In this document: piece by piece, positions 11,171-20,655 of the stretch
Layout: each line of letters opens with the position of its first letter
Numbering within the stretch: the first letter of the stretch is position 1
Source of the DNA: an uncultured Mediterranea sp.
Lineage (GTDB): Bacteria > Bacteroidota > Bacteroidia > Bacteroidales > Bacteroidaceae
Direction of reading: 5' to 3'
Length of the DNA: 64,000 nt
NCBI GenBank assembly: GCA_945641355.1
Contig: CALZEQ010000013.1
Location: 1-64,000 of the forward strand
Notes under the pieces: generated by a model
Database searches by the model: none
What the model saw: only the letters and a program-made list of their open reading frames with translations
What the model was told of the DNA's origin: nothing
Position numbers and translations under genes: made by a program

Positions 11171-12523
11171 TTACTGTTGGGGTTCTTCGGGCTCTCGTCC
11201 CAGCACCAGGTCAAGGTCGGCCTTGGCTGTCAGGTAGTCGTAGATGGATTGGTTGTAGGTCAGCTGCGCCTGCGTCAGTTGCACTTGCGAGCTGTTCAGC
11301 TCCAGCACCGTCCCTTTCCCTACCTCGTAGCGTTTGCCGGCAATTTCTACCGCCTTCTGTGCCTGGTGTACGTTTTCGCGGTTGCTCGATACCTGTTCCG
11401 AGCTGGCCTGCATGTTCTTTCGGTAGCTTTGTGCCTGCATGTTCAACTTGCGTTCGGTGTCGGTGCGGTTCAGCGTCAGCTGGTTCATCTGGATGCGGTT
11501 GCTCTTCAGTTTGGTGAAGTTGCCGGCATGGTAGATGGGGATGGAGAGGCTGAAGGCTACGGAGGAACTGTTGGCCCAGTCGAAGCCGAAGATGTTCCAG
11601 TTCGTATTGTTCATGGTCTGATACTGGTAGCTGTACGAGGCTCCCAGGGTGGGCATGAAGTTGGCGTAGAGCGATTGGCGTGTCTTGCGCAGCAGCTTCA
11701 TGTTCAGGTCCATCTGACGCATGGTAGAGTTGTTGACCAGTCCTTCGTCCAGTTGGTCCAGTTCGTTGGCATAGACGGTTGACTCGTAACGGGTCAGGCT
11801 GTCGTCGATGCGCAGGGCCAGGTCGGTCACGGTGATGCCCATCAGCACCTTCAGCTGGAGCATGGAGAGGGTGACGGCATTCTCGGCTGCAATCAGGTTG
11901 GGCCGCACGCTGTTCATCTGTACCTCGGCACTGATTTTGTCGAACTCGCTGACCGTGCCTTGCTGGTACTTGGCGTTGACTACGTGGAAGTTCTCTTCGG
12001 CCACGGCAAAGCTCTGTTTCAGCACCTCGTGCGAGTCTTGTGCCAGCATCAGCTGGTAGTAGGCTTTGGTCACCTGGTTCACCAGGTCCTGTCGCGAGGC
12101 ACGCGCCTTCTCCACGGCCAGTTCGATGTCGGTACGTGTCAGGGACATCGCCTTGTATACGGCCGGTGCGAAGAGGGGCATACTGATGCTCAACGCACCG
12201 CTCACCGTGTTCGCCTTGTCCATACCCATCTTGAATTTCTGCCCGCCCAAACTCAGCTCGGGGGCTGTGATGGTGTGGTTCCACGTGCCGCTGATGTCAA
12301 CCTGTGGCAGCAGGCTCTGCCAACTCTCTTTGTAGGCCGTCTCTTTCAGAGCAATCTCTTCATCGGCCACTTGGATGGTGGGATTCTCTGCCAAGGCAAT
12401 CTCCAGTGCCTTGCCCAGATTCAAGGCCAATGTGTCGGTGGCCTCTTGTGCCCGTGCGTGGGCGGCGGCCAGTACGAGGGCGATACCCAGCAAAACTCTT
12501 TTTCCTTTCGATAATCTCTGCAT
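11171..12523 (-). CDS. TolC family outer-membrane efflux protein
   Basis: 450 aa; two OEP-type repeats; operon with the RND pump. Confidence 0.92.
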   Translation of the reverse strand: MQRLSKGKRVLLGIALVLAAAHARAQEATDTLALNLGKALEIALAENPTIQVADEEIALKETAYKESWQSLLPQVDISGTWNHTITAPELSLGGQKFKMGMDKANTVSGALSISMPLFAPAVYKAMSLTRTDIELAVEKARASRQDLVNQVTKAYYQLMLAQDSHEVLKQSFAVAEENFHVVNAKYQQGTVSEFDKISAEVQMNSVRPNLIAAENAVTLSMLQLKVLMGITVTDLALRIDDSLTRYESTVYANELDQLDEGLVNNSTMRQMDLNMKLLRKTRQSLYANFMPTLGASYSYQYQTMNNTNWNIFGFDWANSSSVAFSLSIPIYHAGNFTKLKSNRIQMNQLTLNRTDTERKLNMQAQSYRKNMQASSEQVSSNRENVHQAQKAVEIAGKRYEVGKGTVLELNSSQVQLTQAQLTYNQSIYDYLTAKADLDLVLGREPEEPQQ

Positions 12524-12592
12524 CTTATACTATTATTTATTGTGTGTCGTCAATCGGGTAGGGGTGGTTTGGGTACTACAGCAGGGCATGTA

Positions 12593-13240
12593 TCAGTGCG
12601 AGGCGTTTCCGCTGCGGTATTGCGTGATGAAGCGTTCCAGCTCTTCCGCTCCCCGTGGGGTGGAAATGCCCCGCAGGTAGGTGAACATGATGGACTCGTA
12701 CACCTCGACCATCGAATAGTGGCGGCAGAGGTCGTTGCTCTGCAGGGAGTTGAACTGCTCGCGCAGCAGGCGGTCGACGATGCCGAAGTTGATGTCGCTG
12801 CGGAAGATGCCCTGCTCTACCCCCTGCTGCATGAATCGGATGGCCTCTTCGGAATCCCTTTGCAGGCGTTCCCTGCACAGCTGCTGCACCTGGGGGTATT
12901 TGTTCAGGTCCTCAATGAAACGCTTGTCTGTGGTGTGAAACTGCTCGATGCTGCGCTCAAACAGCTTCAGGATGACCTCCAGCACATTGTCGGTTTGCTG
13001 CAGCACCTGTCGGGCGTAGGCTTCGTTCTCCTCCTTGGCCCGCAGGATGCCCTCGCGCAGCAGGGTCTCCTTGTCGGGAAATACTTCATACAGTGTCCGT
13101 TTGGAGATGCCCAGACTCAGGGCGATGTCATCCATGGTGATGCTTTTGATGCCATGGCGCTTGAATGCTTCCATGGCCGTGCTCAGTATGCGGTCTTTCA
13201 GCTCCGGCCTTGGTATGTATTTGCGTGTGTGCTCGCTCAT
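12593..13240 (-). CDS. TetR/AcrR family transcriptional regulator
   Basis: KDRILSTAMEAFKRHGIKSITMDDIALSLGISKRTLYEVFPDKETLL. Confidence 0.93.
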   Translation of the reverse strand: MSEHTRKYIPRPELKDRILSTAMEAFKRHGIKSITMDDIALSLGISKRTLYEVFPDKETLLREGILRAKEENEAYARQVLQQTDNVLEVILKLFERSIEQFHTTDKRFIEDLNKYPQVQQLCRERLQRDSEEAIRFMQQGVEQGIFRSDINFGIVDRLLREQFNSLQSNDLCRHYSMVEVYESIMFTYLRGISTPRGAEELERFITQYRSGNASH

Positions 13241-13299
13241 TCGGGTAATGTATTTGTCAAAAATTCGTTTTCTTTATTCTTTTTAGGAAATATCGGGTA

Positions 13300-13307
13300 C
13301 AAATATA
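13300..13307 (-). promoter_or_regulatory. -7 element (TATATTTG) upstream of the tetR-efflux operon
   Basis: + strand CAAATATA; no clear -33 seen. Confidence 0.4.
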
Positions 13308-13397
13308 GGGAGAAAACTAAATCCTCCGATATAGTTTCCTCCCTTTTCTGCGTATATTAACAATTATTTATCTATGCGATGGTCGGTGGGTTGGCTG

Positions 13398-15650
13398 CTA
13401 TTTGTACGTGATTTCGTCCCATTTCGGTGGATTTACCTCCAGCAGATGTCGTACAAAGAAGTCGTACCGCTTGTGTTCACCGAAGTCTTCGCCCATGGTG
13501 TGGTGGGCACCGGGTACAACCACCAGTTCAAAGTCCTTGTTGGCTTTGATCAGTGCGTTCACCACCTGCATGGTCGATGCCGGGTCTACGTTGTCATCCA
13601 GTTCGCCTACCACCAGCATCAGCGGGCGGCGCAGCAGGTGGGCGTTCTCTACGTTCGACCCCTCTTTATACTGTTCGCCTACGGGGTAGCCCAGCCACAG
13701 CTCGTTCCACCAGATTTTGTCCATGCGGTTGTCGTGGCATCCGCAGGCCGAGTAGGCACATTTGTAGAAGTCGGGATAGAGCAGCAGGGCGTTGGTCGAT
13801 TCCTGTCCGCCGGCCGAGCAGCCGTAGATGCCTACGCGGTCGATGTCCATGTAGGGATATTTGGCGGCGGCCGCCTTTATCCAGGCCATGTGGTCGGGCA
13901 GACCGGCATCCTTCAGGTTCTTGTAGCAGATGTTCTCGAACGTACGCGAGCGGAACGAGGTGCCCATGCCGTCCACCATCACCACTACAAATCCCAGTTC
14001 GGCCAAGGAGGTCATGTACCAGTTGTAGCTGCGGAAGCTCTTGGGCACATACTGGTCGCCGGGGCCCTGATAGATGTATTCAATGATGGGGTACTTCTTC
14101 TGCGGGTCAAAGTTGGTGGGGCGTTGGATGAGTCCCCACATCGGTGTCTTCCCGTCGCGTCCGGGTGCTACAAACACCTCCGGTGCTTTCCAGCCGTTGG
14201 CCTCCAGTCGGCTGATGTCCGCCTTCTCCAGCGGCATCACCACGCGGCCGTCTTTGGCATCGCGCAGCACGGCTACGGGTGCGTTGGCCACCGTTGAGTA
14301 GACATCCACCAGGTAGCGCATGTCGTCCGAGAAGCGTGCTTGGTGCATTCCCTCGCCGGGAGTCAGGTCGGTCAGTCCGTTGCCGTCGAATCCGATGCGG
14401 TAGTAGCGTATCAGGTAGGGATCCTCCTCCTTCTGCACGCCGTTGGCGGTGAAGTAGATGCAGCTGTTCTCCTCGTCCACCTTCAGCACCTGTCGTACAT
14501 ACCATTCCCCTTTGGTGATTTGGTGCGTGGGTCGTGCCGTACGTCGGTCGTACATATACAGGTGGTTCCAGTTGTCGCGTTCGCTCATCCAGATGAGGCG
14601 TTCGCCGTCCTTCAGGTCGTGGCGGAAGTGGCGCGGGTAGTTCACGTACTTGTCGCTGGTCTCTTCCACCAGCGGGCGCACCTGTCCGGTTTCGGTCGAG
14701 AGCTCCAGCACGCGGTACACCTGATGTCCCCGTTGGTTGTACTCAAAGGTGATGGCGCGGCTGTCGCTGTTCCACTCCGGCCCATACAGCTCATACTGGC
14801 GGTCGAACAAGGCCGTTGAGGGGACGATTTCGCGTCCCGTCTCCACTTCATAGATGCAGGGCACCTTGAAGGGCAGCTCGTCGCCGGGCTTGGCATACTC
14901 CTGCTTGTGCAGCTTGGGCTGCAGCTGGTCGGCGGGCGACGACTCCACGTAGTACACGTATCGTTTCTCCACCGGTCGGATGCGGCAGGCGGCCACCTTC
15001 TTGCTGTCGGGCGACCACCGGATGTAGGACGAGTAGTAGTTGCTCAGCGTACCGTCCTTGCTCAGGGCCTTCTCCTGGCCGGTAGCCAGCTCCTTCACGT
15101 AGATGTTGTCGTTCTTGATGTAGGCACTCCACCGGCCGTCGGGCGATGTGACGGGTGCGCCGCCCTTCTCGTCGTCCACCTCCATCCAGTGCTTCTGCTT
15201 GGGGGGTGTCGGCAGGATGCCTTCGTCGGTCAGCTGGTTCTTCTTGACCGCATACGTGTATCGATGGTTGGCAAACACAAAGTGCAGGGTGTCCAGCGTG
15301 CGGTTCACCCGCAGGCGTTGCGGCTGCAGGGCGTCGGCCTTCACCTCCTTCCCCGATGCCTGGCTCAGGGCGTCGGCCAGCTTCCGGTGGTCGAACAGCT
15401 CCTTCCGGCTCTTCTTGTCGGCATCCACCACCACATAGATGCGTCCTTCGGGCGTTTCGCGCACGTACCAGAAGTGGTGTGTGCCGTCAATCCATTGCGG
15501 AGCCACGTTGGCATAATAGACTTGTTTGGCTCCGAACTTTTCGCGGAGCTCATACGCACGGTTGTAGTCATCTACACTACCTTGTGCGAAGGCCATGCCC
15601 CCGCTAAGGAGCATGGCCAGCATACAGAGTTCTTTTCTCATTGCATCCAC
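13398..15650 (-). CDS. S9 family peptidase, dipeptidyl peptidase IV-like
   Basis: DPP-IV beta-propeller N-term plus C-terminal hydrolase with GIYGCSAGGQESTNALL and Asp/His (GELDDNVDP, PGAHHTMG); 3-bp gap to the upstream DUF1680 gene. Confidence 0.92.
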   Translation of the reverse strand: MDAMRKELCMLAMLLSGGMAFAQGSVDDYNRAYELREKFGAKQVYYANVAPQWIDGTHHFWYVRETPEGRIYVVVDADKKSRKELFDHRKLADALSQASGKEVKADALQPQRLRVNRTLDTLHFVFANHRYTYAVKKNQLTDEGILPTPPKQKHWMEVDDEKGGAPVTSPDGRWSAYIKNDNIYVKELATGQEKALSKDGTLSNYYSSYIRWSPDSKKVAACRIRPVEKRYVYYVESSPADQLQPKLHKQEYAKPGDELPFKVPCIYEVETGREIVPSTALFDRQYELYGPEWNSDSRAITFEYNQRGHQVYRVLELSTETGQVRPLVEETSDKYVNYPRHFRHDLKDGERLIWMSERDNWNHLYMYDRRTARPTHQITKGEWYVRQVLKVDEENSCIYFTANGVQKEEDPYLIRYYRIGFDGNGLTDLTPGEGMHQARFSDDMRYLVDVYSTVANAPVAVLRDAKDGRVVMPLEKADISRLEANGWKAPEVFVAPGRDGKTPMWGLIQRPTNFDPQKKYPIIEYIYQGPGDQYVPKSFRSYNWYMTSLAELGFVVVMVDGMGTSFRSRTFENICYKNLKDAGLPDHMAWIKAAAAKYPYMDIDRVGIYGCSAGGQESTNALLLYPDFYKCAYSACGCHDNRMDKIWWNELWLGYPVGEQYKEGSNVENAHLLRRPLMLVVGELDDNVDPASTMQVVNALIKANKDFELVVVPGAHHTMGEDFGEHKRYDFFVRHLLEVNPPKWDEITYK

Positions 15651-15653
15651 GGT

Positions 15654-18068
15654 TTATTTCACTTCCCATTCGTAGAGGCCGGCTGCATGTTTGTCGGGCA
15701 GCACCACCTCCAGCTTCAGGGCTTTGGTTTTCACGGGGTTGAACTGAACGGTGTTGCCCACACCCTTCTCCGTGCCATACTTGTCGGCACCCTCTACCGG
15801 CTTCCATTGTCCGTTGCCGTCCTGGTAGTAGATTTTCCACGACTTCGGCACGCGGCATCCGCCCCACGGAGCGTCGTCAAACCAGTACACCGTAGCACTG
15901 CTGACGGTGGCAGCCTCCTTGAAGGTATAGCTTATCCACTCCGTGGTGCCCTGTTTGGGCCACCAGTGGTAGTAGGGGATGGTGCGGTCGTTCTCGTCCT
16001 GCGGCACCAGTCGGTCGTTGATGGAGCGCACCGAGCCCGCCTTGTGTGAGAATTCCACCTTGCTCTCCGATGCCAGTGTGGGCTGCATCGTGGGGCGCGA
16101 TGCGCTCAGGTCCTGTGCCAGCCATACGGCCATGTTGCCGCTGCCGCGGTGTGCCCATGCGTAGTAGGGGATGAGGTTCAGCTTCACGTCCTTGGCGTTC
16201 AGTCGTCCCTGCTCGTCAAAGTTCAGCACCTGTGCGTCGGTCTGCATCATGCGTATGCCATACAGCAGGTCGGGCTTCTCGGTCACGGTCAGCTTGGGCG
16301 ACTGGTTCACCAGCACGCCCAGCACGTCGAAGTCGTTGTCGGGCCACTCGGCGCAGTACACAATTGGTCCCCGCTCGAAGGCTACACGACCCTTGTCGGC
16401 CTCCACCTTGCTGTTGGCTTTCACCGTGCGCGGCGCCATGTCAAGGTGTACCTCCACCTTGTCACCCTTCTTCCAGTTGCGGTCTATGCAGAAGTAGCCG
16501 TCCTTCAGTTCGCTCTTCACCTCTTCGCCGTTCACCTTCACGCTGTAGCTCAGGCGTACGTTGTCGTTGTATCGGTAGAGGTCGCTCGGCACCACCTGTC
16601 CGCGTACCCATCCCGGGATGCGTACCTTCAGGTTGAAGGCACCGGCACTGTTCTTCTTCACGTTCACGGTGATGTCGCCGTCCCACGGGTAGTTGGTCTG
16701 TTGCTCCAGCTGCACGGCCTTGCCGTTCACCTTCAGGTCAGAGGTGTTGCCCATGAAGAGGTTCACATACACGTCGCGGTCCTTTACGGCATAGATGTAG
16801 CCCGGCAGCGAGGGGATGAATCGGCAGATGTTGCTGGGGCAGCAGGCGCAGCCAAACCAGGGCTGGCGTTGGTGCTGGCCCATGCTCTGCAGCGGGTTGG
16901 GGTAGAAGAATCCGCCGCCGTCCAGCGACACGCCGGATATCAGTCCGTTGTACAGCGTGCGTTCCAGTACGTCGTAGTACTTGCTTTCGCCGTGCAGCAG
17001 GAAGAGGCGGTGGTTCACGTACACATTACCGATGGCGGCACACGTCTCGCAGTAGGCCGACATGTTGGGCAGTTCGTAGTTCTTTCCGAAGGCCTCGCCC
17101 GATGCCGTTGCACCGATACCACCGGTGATGTAGTATTTCTTGCTGACGATGTTCTCCCAGATGCGGTCGATGGCGTTGATGTAGTCCCGGTCGCCCGTCA
17201 GTGCGGCCACGTCGGCCATGCCGGCATACATATAGGTAGCCCTCACGGCGTGACCCACCGCTTCGTCCTGCTGCAGCACCGGCTTGTGCGCTTGGCTATA
17301 CTCATCCGTACGGCTGGTGTAGCCGCGCTTGTCCAGGAAGAACTTGGCTTGGTCCAGATACTTCTTGTCGCCCGTCACCAGGTAGAGCTTGGCCAGTGCC
17401 ATTTCGGCAATCTGGTGTCCCGGCACGCGCACCACCTGTCCTTCGCCTTCTCCAATCTCGCGGCACACGCAGTCGGCATAGCGGATGGCGATGTCCAGAA
17501 AGTTTCGTTTGCCCGTAGCCTGATAGTGCGCAATGGCCCCCTCCACCATGTGTCCCAGGTTGTAGAATTCGTGGCTCAGGTCCTCCACCAGTTCCCAGCG
17601 CTTGCTGCCGGCCCATTCGTGCGGATGTTTGGGGTTCATGGTACGGCTGGTGTAGAGGTATCCGTCCGGCTCTTGTGCGGCAGCCACAATCACCAGCACG
17701 CTGTCAATGTACTTCTGCAGCTTCTTGTCGGGATAGGTTTGCAGCAGGTAGCTGGCACCTTCGATGGTCTTGTACACGTCCGTATCGTCAAAGGCCAGAC
17801 CGCCCACCGTGATGGTGTCGCTGGGGTGTGCAGCCTTCACAAAATTGTCGTACCGTCCTGTCTCTTCGCACTTGCTGAAGGCCAGGGGGATGGTCACTTC
17901 GCGGCTTGCCTTCAGGCGTTGTCCCCAAAAGCTGTCCGTCACTTTCACCGAGGTGAAGGGCACGGGGTCAATCGGATACCCGTGCGACTGTTGTTTCTTC
18001 TGCGCCTGTCCGCTCAAAGCAGTAGCGGCTACCAGCGCGGTGAGTAAGAATCTTCTCATGTGTTTCAA
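15654..18068 (-). CDS. DUF1680 / GH127 family protein (putative beta-L-arabinofuranosidase)
   Basis: AYCETCAAIGNVYVNHRL and FGCACCPSNICRF match the GH127 Glu/Cys and Cys-Cys Zn-site pattern; signal peptide. Confidence 0.92.
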   Translation of the reverse strand: MKHMRRFLLTALVAATALSGQAQKKQQSHGYPIDPVPFTSVKVTDSFWGQRLKASREVTIPLAFSKCEETGRYDNFVKAAHPSDTITVGGLAFDDTDVYKTIEGASYLLQTYPDKKLQKYIDSVLVIVAAAQEPDGYLYTSRTMNPKHPHEWAGSKRWELVEDLSHEFYNLGHMVEGAIAHYQATGKRNFLDIAIRYADCVCREIGEGEGQVVRVPGHQIAEMALAKLYLVTGDKKYLDQAKFFLDKRGYTSRTDEYSQAHKPVLQQDEAVGHAVRATYMYAGMADVAALTGDRDYINAIDRIWENIVSKKYYITGGIGATASGEAFGKNYELPNMSAYCETCAAIGNVYVNHRLFLLHGESKYYDVLERTLYNGLISGVSLDGGGFFYPNPLQSMGQHQRQPWFGCACCPSNICRFIPSLPGYIYAVKDRDVYVNLFMGNTSDLKVNGKAVQLEQQTNYPWDGDITVNVKKNSAGAFNLKVRIPGWVRGQVVPSDLYRYNDNVRLSYSVKVNGEEVKSELKDGYFCIDRNWKKGDKVEVHLDMAPRTVKANSKVEADKGRVAFERGPIVYCAEWPDNDFDVLGVLVNQSPKLTVTEKPDLLYGIRMMQTDAQVLNFDEQGRLNAKDVKLNLIPYYAWAHRGSGNMAVWLAQDLSASRPTMQPTLASESKVEFSHKAGSVRSINDRLVPQDENDRTIPYYHWWPKQGTTEWISYTFKEAATVSSATVYWFDDAPWGGCRVPKSWKIYYQDGNGQWKPVEGADKYGTEKGVGNTVQFNPVKTKALKLEVVLPDKHAAGLYEWEVK

Positions 18069-18208
18069 GAAAATTTAAAATGTAAAATTTAAACTTTGAA
18101 ATGAACGTAGATGGTTTCCCCCCAACGAGCGTTCACTCCTCATTTAAATCTTAAATTATTAATGATTGATTTTTAAATTTTTAATTTTTAATTTTTAATT
18201 TTAAATTG

Positions 18209-20599
18209 TCAATTGCAGTCGTCCCACAGTGTCAACCGGTGCAGGTAGCCGGTGAAGGGCCATTCGCGCTCGTTGTTGCGTCCCAGTGTGATGAATTGCG
18301 ACGGCTTGACGAGCAGCTGTATATCCTTCTCGCTCACCAGCTGGTCGTTGATGTAGACACGCTCCATGCGTCCGTCGAAGCATACACGCATGTGTTGCCA
18401 CTTCCCTTCCAGGCTCTTCATCTCCTTGTAGCCGGCATCCTCGTACCAGCCGTAGTGGTTCATCACGCCGCATCGGGGTTCCGTGCCGTTTACCAGCATC
18501 AGCTTCTCCAGCTCGTCGTGTGTGGTGGTAAAGTCGGCCACACACTCGTTCAGGGCGATGGAGTCGTTCAGCACCCATGCCTCCAGGGTGTAGGGAGCGT
18601 TGTCGCGCAGCGTAGCGGGCAGCTGGAAGCTGGAGCGGAACACCTGCTTCCCTTCAAAGTAGAAGGCCTTTTTGCCGGCAATCTCACGTACCGTCAGCGG
18701 ATGCTCTTCCGCCTCGAAGTAGCCTTCGATGGCACGATTCTCTATGTAGTGTACCGTGTCGCCTACCGCAAAGTCGTCGGCGCAGATGTCCACCACCTTG
18801 CCGCGCAGGTGAGTGTCGGCAGCAGGCAGCCGTACGATGTCGGTCGTTTCGTCAAACCGCCGTTCGGCCTCTTCCAGTTTCCAGTTGTAGTAGCGCAGGT
18901 TGGTCAGCGCCAGTGGCTCGGCGCCACTCCGCAGCGTAATCACCCCTTTCCTCAGGGTCGATTCCGCCGCAAAGCTTTGCCATCTTCCTACCTTATAAAC
19001 TAACCCTGTGTATGTATGTTCCTTTTCGGGGGCTATCAGCGGATGGCGGTATTCCAATACCGTACCCGGCTCCAGCACCAAGGCATCCTTGCCGTCGATG
19101 CGCTGTACGCGGGCTGTTCCCTCCTTCAGGCAGAAGGCACCTCCCAGCATTCCCTCGTTGTTCTTCCATTCGCGTCCGTTCCAGTCGGCAGCCGTCAGTC
19201 CCATCCACTGTTGCGGATGTGCCTCCTCGGTCCCGGCATACACCTTGATGTTCCAGATGGCTCCGCCGAACCCGTTCTTCTGTCCGCCGGTATAGGTGAT
19301 GCGCACGTAGCGAGCCTTCGCCTTGCCGAAGTCCACCATCGGGCTGCCAGCCAAGTGGTTCTCCCGTTTGTCGGCAAAGAGGCTCCACTGCTTGCGGTCG
19401 TTCGACGTCTCGATGAGGTACTGGTAGAACTGCGTTCCATATTCCCATTGCGTCAGCACCGTCTGTATCGGCTGCGGCTTGCCCAGGTCCACCTCAATCC
19501 ACTCCTGGCGTACGCCGCGCGGCCGCCACAAGGTGCCGTTGTTGTCGTCCGTTGCGTATTCAGGGCGGAAGTTCTCGTCGTAGTACGAAGAGGCCCGTAC
19601 AGCTTTCCCCCGAGCCAGGTTCTCCCCCTTCACCGTGAGGGGTGCCAAGGCACCGAGTCCCTCGTGTGTCGGCACCACGGGGCGTATGCTGCCATCTTCG
19701 GCAAACTCCAGTCGGTCGATGGCCAGTTGGCGGTGGAATCCGCGGTTAGAGTGCGGGTTGTCATGGCGGTGGTACACGATGTAGTAGTTCTCCCCCTCTT
19801 GCAGCACGCTGTGGTGTCCCGGTCCGTGCACCGTCCCGTCGCTGTTGGTCTCCAGAATGCAGCCCCGATAGGTGTAGGGCCCCAGCGGTTTGTCAGCCGT
19901 AGCATACTGCACGCGGTAGGTGTGGTCGTGGCACGAGCCGCTGGAGTACATGAAGTAGTACACCCCGCCCCTCTTCAGCACGAAGGGAGCTTCGAAGAAG
20001 TCGGTCGCCTCCGTGTTGGGTATCAGGCGTGTTTCGCTGAAGCTCTTCATGTCCGGAGCCAGCTTGCCGGCACCGCATCCGAATCCCTTGTAGATGCCCC
20101 ATGTGCCCCAGTACATATATACCGAACCGTCGTCGTCCACAAAAGTCTGTCCGTCCAGCGTGATGGCGTTGGTCACGAATCGGTCAGGTATCAGCACCGC
20201 TTCGCTCTCTCCCAGGATGTTCTTCCAGGGGCCGCGGGGTGTCTCGCCTACGCCGCAGTGTACGGTACAGGGCTGGCAGTAGTAGTAATAATATTTCCCG
20301 TCCGAGTGGTGCATCACGTCCGGTGCCCATATCCAGTGGCTGTCCGGCCAGTTCATCGGCATCAGGGTCCAGTTGACGAAGTCCTTGCTGCTCCACACCT
20401 GGGCAGGTCCGAATCCGGCTCCGCTACCGTCCGTGGTGGCATAGATATAATAGGTGTCGCCAAACTTCTTCACGGTGGGGTCGGCGAAGTAACCCGGCAG
20501 GAAGGGGTTTCCCGTCTGCGGAGCGTTGTAGGCTTTCTGCCCGAAGGCGGCAGCGTGTCCCAGCAGCAGGGACGCGATGAGTATCAGTGTGTGTTTCAT
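18209..20599 (-). CDS. GH43 family hydrolase with F5/8 type C-like and LamG-like C-terminal regions
   Basis: NPFLPGYFADPTVKKFGDTYYIYATTDG, WAPDVMHHSDGKYYYYYC, EAPFVLKRGGVYYFMYSSG; discoidin-like segment ARGKAVRASSYYDENFRPEYATDDNNGTLWRPRG. Confidence 0.9.
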   Translation of the reverse strand: MKHTLILIASLLLGHAAAFGQKAYNAPQTGNPFLPGYFADPTVKKFGDTYYIYATTDGSGAGFGPAQVWSSKDFVNWTLMPMNWPDSHWIWAPDVMHHSDGKYYYYYCQPCTVHCGVGETPRGPWKNILGESEAVLIPDRFVTNAITLDGQTFVDDDGSVYMYWGTWGIYKGFGCGAGKLAPDMKSFSETRLIPNTEATDFFEAPFVLKRGGVYYFMYSSGSCHDHTYRVQYATADKPLGPYTYRGCILETNSDGTVHGPGHHSVLQEGENYYIVYHRHDNPHSNRGFHRQLAIDRLEFAEDGSIRPVVPTHEGLGALAPLTVKGENLARGKAVRASSYYDENFRPEYATDDNNGTLWRPRGVRQEWIEVDLGKPQPIQTVLTQWEYGTQFYQYLIETSNDRKQWSLFADKRENHLAGSPMVDFGKAKARYVRITYTGGQKNGFGGAIWNIKVYAGTEEAHPQQWMGLTAADWNGREWKNNEGMLGGAFCLKEGTARVQRIDGKDALVLEPGTVLEYRHPLIAPEKEHTYTGLVYKVGRWQSFAAESTLRKGVITLRSGAEPLALTNLRYYNWKLEEAERRFDETTDIVRLPAADTHLRGKVVDICADDFAVGDTVHYIENRAIEGYFEAEEHPLTVREIAGKKAFYFEGKQVFRSSFQLPATLRDNAPYTLEAWVLNDSIALNECVADFTTTHDELEKLMLVNGTEPRCGVMNHYGWYEDAGYKEMKSLEGKWQHMRVCFDGRMERVYINDQLVSEKDIQLLVKPSQFITLGRNNEREWPFTGYLHRLTLWDDCN

Positions 20600-20608
20600 C
20601 AGTCAGAA

Positions 20609-20638
20609 ATTGAAAATTTAAAATTTAAAATTTAAAAT
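20609..20638. repeat. Short tandem repeat (AAAATTT)n in the spacer upstream of the GH43 gene
   Basis: GAAAATTTAAAATTTAAAATTTAAAATGG. Confidence 0.8.
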
Positions 20639-20655
20639 GGGGGAGAGGCTGTGTG

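Noticed and set aside
14907-18047. Plus-strand ORFs of 380 and 632 aa
   Set aside because: Antisense to the S9 peptidase and DUF1680 genes, which have clear family motifs.
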